Shown here in pieces: positions 5,281 through 6,747 of a DNA stretch of 6,747 nt; position 1 is the stretch's first letter, and every line of letters begins with the position of its first letter. A program made the position numbers and the translations under genes. Below the pieces are notes generated by a model. It saw only the letters and a program-made list of their open reading frames with translations, ran no database searches and was not told where the DNA came from. Origin of the DNA: Microbacterium sp. (GTDB lineage Bacteria > Actinomycetota > Actinomycetes > Actinomycetales > Microbacteriaceae); NCBI GenBank assembly GCA_031286555.1, contig JAITUD010000363.1:1-6747 (forward strand), given 5' to 3'.

Positions 5281-6366
5281 TCACGCCTCGCGGCTCTCGT
5301 GCAGCTCGAGCTCGTGCAGCGCGCGCGACGGGAGCGCGGCATCCGCCGCCTTCTCGGCCGCCACCACCCGCGCATCCGCGCGGTGCATCGCGTACCCCCA
5401 GGCCGCCAGGCCCAGTGCCGGTCCCCAGAGCCAGAACGGGAACACGACGAAGAACTCGAGCTGCGCCCCCGAGCCGACCGGCGCGAAGCGCCCCTCCAGC
5501 ACCGAGGTGAGGAACTCCGCACCTCCGGCGACGAACAGCACGGCCACGATCATCGCGGCGATCACCGGCAGGCCGACCGGCACGACCCGTCCGCCGATCC
5601 ACGCGAACCAGCGCGGGAACCGCTCACCGAACGGAAGCACCAGACCGAGAGTGAGCACACCCGCCATCAGCATCCCGAACCCGAGCGAGAGCCCGATGAC
5701 CATCACGTCCGGTGTGGCCCAGAGCACGTCGGCTCCCGGGCCGAACAGCGGCCAGGGGGTGAGCCACGTCGCCCGCACGAACGCGTAGGGCCCGATCGCG
5801 CTCAGCACGATGCAGGCGGCGAGCACCAGGTAGGCCGCGGTGACCCCGATCTGCGGCATCTCGCCCATCAGGCTCGCGAGCACGTCGGGAAGCAGCGGCT
5901 CCCCGCCCAGACGGATCGCAGCGAAGGTGAAGATCGCGACGATCACGGCCGCGACCGGGAGCCCGACCAGCGGGCGCCTGATCGCCAGAAGCACCGTCCC
6001 GACGATGACCAGGCACATCGCCGTCATGGCGAACGTGTAACCGGCGACCGGGATCGCATTGCCGGGCGCGAGCAGCAGCGCGACGACCGTCACGGCCACG
6101 GCGATGACGCCGGTCGGCCCGGACGTCTGGCGTCCGCGCGTCCGGGCGAACAGCGCCAGCGACACGACGACGCCGACCACGCCGACCAGCAGTCCGATCA
6201 GACCCGCGGTGAACGGCTCCGCGACCCGGTCGAGCAGGCTCAGCGGCAGGTCGCCGTACCAGCCGGCGAACGCCGGAACCGTCAGCCGGAGCATCGAGAT
6301 GGCCGCGATCACCGCGGCGCAGAAGGCTGCCAGCAGGGGCAGTGTCGTTCTCGTCCGAATATCCAT
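5281..6366 (-). CDS. Polytopic membrane protein of unknown function
   Basis: This 361-residue protein has about nine predicted membrane segments (near 9-29, 52-74, 86-104, 108-128, 133-152, 174-196, 218-244, 261-283 and 303-325) and a charged C-terminal tail (326-361) that is likely cytoplasmic. I do not recognise a named family. The stretch LPFGERFPRWFAWIGGRVVP (244-263) recalls actinobacterial membrane proteins of unknown role that often carry a GER-PRW plus GGR-VP motif. No catalytic motif, ATP site or transporter signature is evident. The tail ends HELELHESREA, encoded by a short direct repeat. It lies 57 bases downstream of a NarL-type regulator on the same strand, so it may be a target or partner of that system. 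The ATG at 6366 lacks a good Shine-Dalgarno site but has TACCGT six bases upstream. That the gene is real is well supported by length, hydrophobic pattern and codon bias. Confidence 0.85.
   Translation of the reverse strand: MDIRTRTTLPLLAAFCAAVIAAISMLRLTVPAFAGWYGDLPLSLLDRVAEPFTAGLIGLLVGVVGVVVSLALFARTRGRQTSGPTGVIAVAVTVVALLLAPGNAIPVAGYTFAMTAMCLVIVGTVLLAIRRPLVGLPVAAVIVAIFTFAAIRLGGEPLLPDVLASLMGEMPQIGVTAAYLVLAACIVLSAIGPYAFVRATWLTPWPLFGPGADVLWATPDVMVIGLSLGFGMLMAGVLTLGLVLPFGERFPRWFAWIGGRVVPVGLPVIAAMIVAVLFVAGGAEFLTSVLEGRFAPVGSGAQLEFFVVFPFWLWGPALGLAAWGYAMHRADARVVAAEKAADAALPSRALHELELHESREA
5296..5319 (-). repeat. Short direct repeat at the 3' end of the membrane-protein gene
   Basis: CTCGTGCAG occurs at 5296-5304 and 5311-5319, separated by the palindrome CTCGAG. 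The unit is in frame (15-base period) and encodes the repeated Leu-His-Glu of the tail. It may be only a local duplication. Confidence 0.5.
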
Positions 6367-6372
6367 ACCCCG

Positions 6373-6378
6373 ACGGTA
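6373..6378 (-). promoter_or_regulatory. Candidate -10 (TACCGT), leaderless start of the membrane-protein gene
   Basis: On the minus strand TACCGT fits TANNNT and ends six bases before the ATG at 6366, which has no clear Shine-Dalgarno site. This is the same layout as at the OmpR-type regulator. No convincing -35 is present, so confidence is low. If real, the membrane protein can be expressed apart from the upstream regulator. Confidence 0.3.
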
Positions 6379-6401
6379 GGAATGCGAGGCATCCGCCCGC
6401 G

Positions 6402-6417
6402 TCGCCCGCCGGGGCGA
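6402..6417 (-). terminator. Small GC hairpin after the NarL-type regulator, possible weak terminator
   Basis: A perfect 6-base stem (TCGCCC paired with GGGCGA) with a 4-base loop lies seven bases past the regulator stop at 6424. There is no following U-run, so efficient intrinsic termination is doubtful. It could act as an mRNA 3' stabiliser or partial attenuator before the membrane-protein gene. Six-base GC stems are common by chance at this base composition. Confidence 0.3.
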
Positions 6418-6423
6418 TCATCG

Positions 6424-6747
6424 TCACCCGAGCGGGTGACTCCCCGGCCGCAGGATGCCGTTCTCGTAGGCCCAGATCACGACATGCAGCCGATCGGGCA
6501 GACCGAGCTTGGCGAGCACCGCCTTCACGTGCGTCTTCACCGTGTTCGGCGACACGAACAGCCGCTGCGCGATCACGTCGTTGCCTGCGCCCGACGCCAG
6601 CAGCCGCAGCACGTCCTGCTCACGCGGGCTCAGCGCCGCGAGCGCCTCCTCCGCGTCGCCGGTCGCCACGCCCTCGCGCACGAATCCCACCATGGCCGCG
6701 ATCGCGGCATCCCCCATCGCCGCCTCGCCCTCGGCCACCGCGACCAC
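6424..6747 (-). CDS. NarL/LuxR-family response regulator, C-terminal part (5' end cut by window)
   Basis: The visible 107 codons encode the output half of a NarL-type response regulator. Residues about 39-100 of the fragment form a LuxR-type helix-turn-helix: LSPREQDVLRLLASG, then NDVIAQRLFVSPNTVKTHVK with the recognition helix at SPNTVKTHVKAVLAKLG, then DRLHVVIWAYENGI. The leading residues (VAEGEAAMGDAAIAAMVGFV) match the linker that follows a receiver domain in this family, so the first GTG at the window edge is most likely an internal Val codon. A receiver of about 115 residues should lie beyond 6747. A stand-alone LuxR protein is less likely. Its kinase is not in the window. The downstream 361-residue membrane protein on the same strand is the nearest possible target or partner. 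Confidence 0.9.
   Translation of the reverse strand: MVAVAEGEAAMGDAAIAAMVGFVREGVATGDAEEALAALSPREQDVLRLLASGAGNDVIAQRLFVSPNTVKTHVKAVLAKLGLPDRLHVVIWAYENGILRPGSHPLG

Noticed and set aside
5250..5300. Search for a terminator between the convergent MATE and membrane-protein genes
   Set aside because: Only a 4-base stem (CAGG/CCTG near 5257-5270) is seen, inside the MATE coding end, with no T-run.
5624..6427. Leftward 267-codon open frame overlapping the membrane-protein gene
   Set aside because: Arg/Gly-rich shadow frame. The 361-codon frame shows clear alternating hydrophobic segments and the expected codon bias.
1..6747. Defence system, prophage, transposon or CRISPR array
   Set aside because: No nuclease, recombinase, phage or repeat-spacer signal was seen; all genes have uniform composition and ordinary chromosomal family assignments.

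Overview
The window is about 70% G+C by eye and every gene has strong G/C third-position bias. The hexamer GGATGC/GCATCC recurs about 30 times by my hand count. Gene types, weak or absent Shine-Dalgarno sites at some starts, and composition suggest a high-GC actinobacterium, most likely Microbacteriaceae (Microbacterium-like). That placement is inference; no rRNA or marker gene is present. The DNA is almost entirely coding. The only gaps over 50 bases are 1471-1613, 3850-3939 and 6367-6423. No tRNA, rRNA, CRISPR array, insertion sequence or phage gene was seen.

Region 1 (1-2521) is a divergent pair of operons. Leftward are an OmpR-type response regulator (775-1470) and its histidine kinase (1-775, cut by the window edge), joined by a one-base stop/start overlap. 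Rightward are a secreted DM13-domain lipoprotein (1614-2066) and a four-helix DoxX-family membrane protein (2063-2521), joined by a 4-base ATGA overlap. The shared 143-base spacer holds a 7-base direct repeat with 12-base period, a candidate regulator site. The kinase has almost no extracytoplasmic sensor. The simplest reading is a small envelope redox module, lipoprotein plus membrane partner, possibly controlled by the adjacent two-component system. This is the most interesting part of the window.

Region 2 (2493-3849, leftward) holds a two-domain VOC (extradiol dioxygenase/glyoxalase-type) protein followed by a DUF1992 (DnaJC28-conserved-domain) protein. They probably share a transcript. 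The last 29 bases of the DUF1992 gene overlap doxX tail to tail.

Region 3 (3850-5271) begins with a 90-base divergent spacer containing a GAGCGAGCGAAGCGAGACGAAG-type sequence that looks like a dispersed actinobacterial repeat, abutting the start of a DinF-like MATE transporter gene.

Region 4 (5281-6747, leftward) has the DNA-binding C-terminal half of a NarL/LuxR-type response regulator (start outside the window) and, 57 bases downstream, a nine-helix membrane protein of unknown function. A small hairpin and a possible leaderless promoter lie between them. The kinase partner of this regulator, if there is one, would lie beyond 6747.
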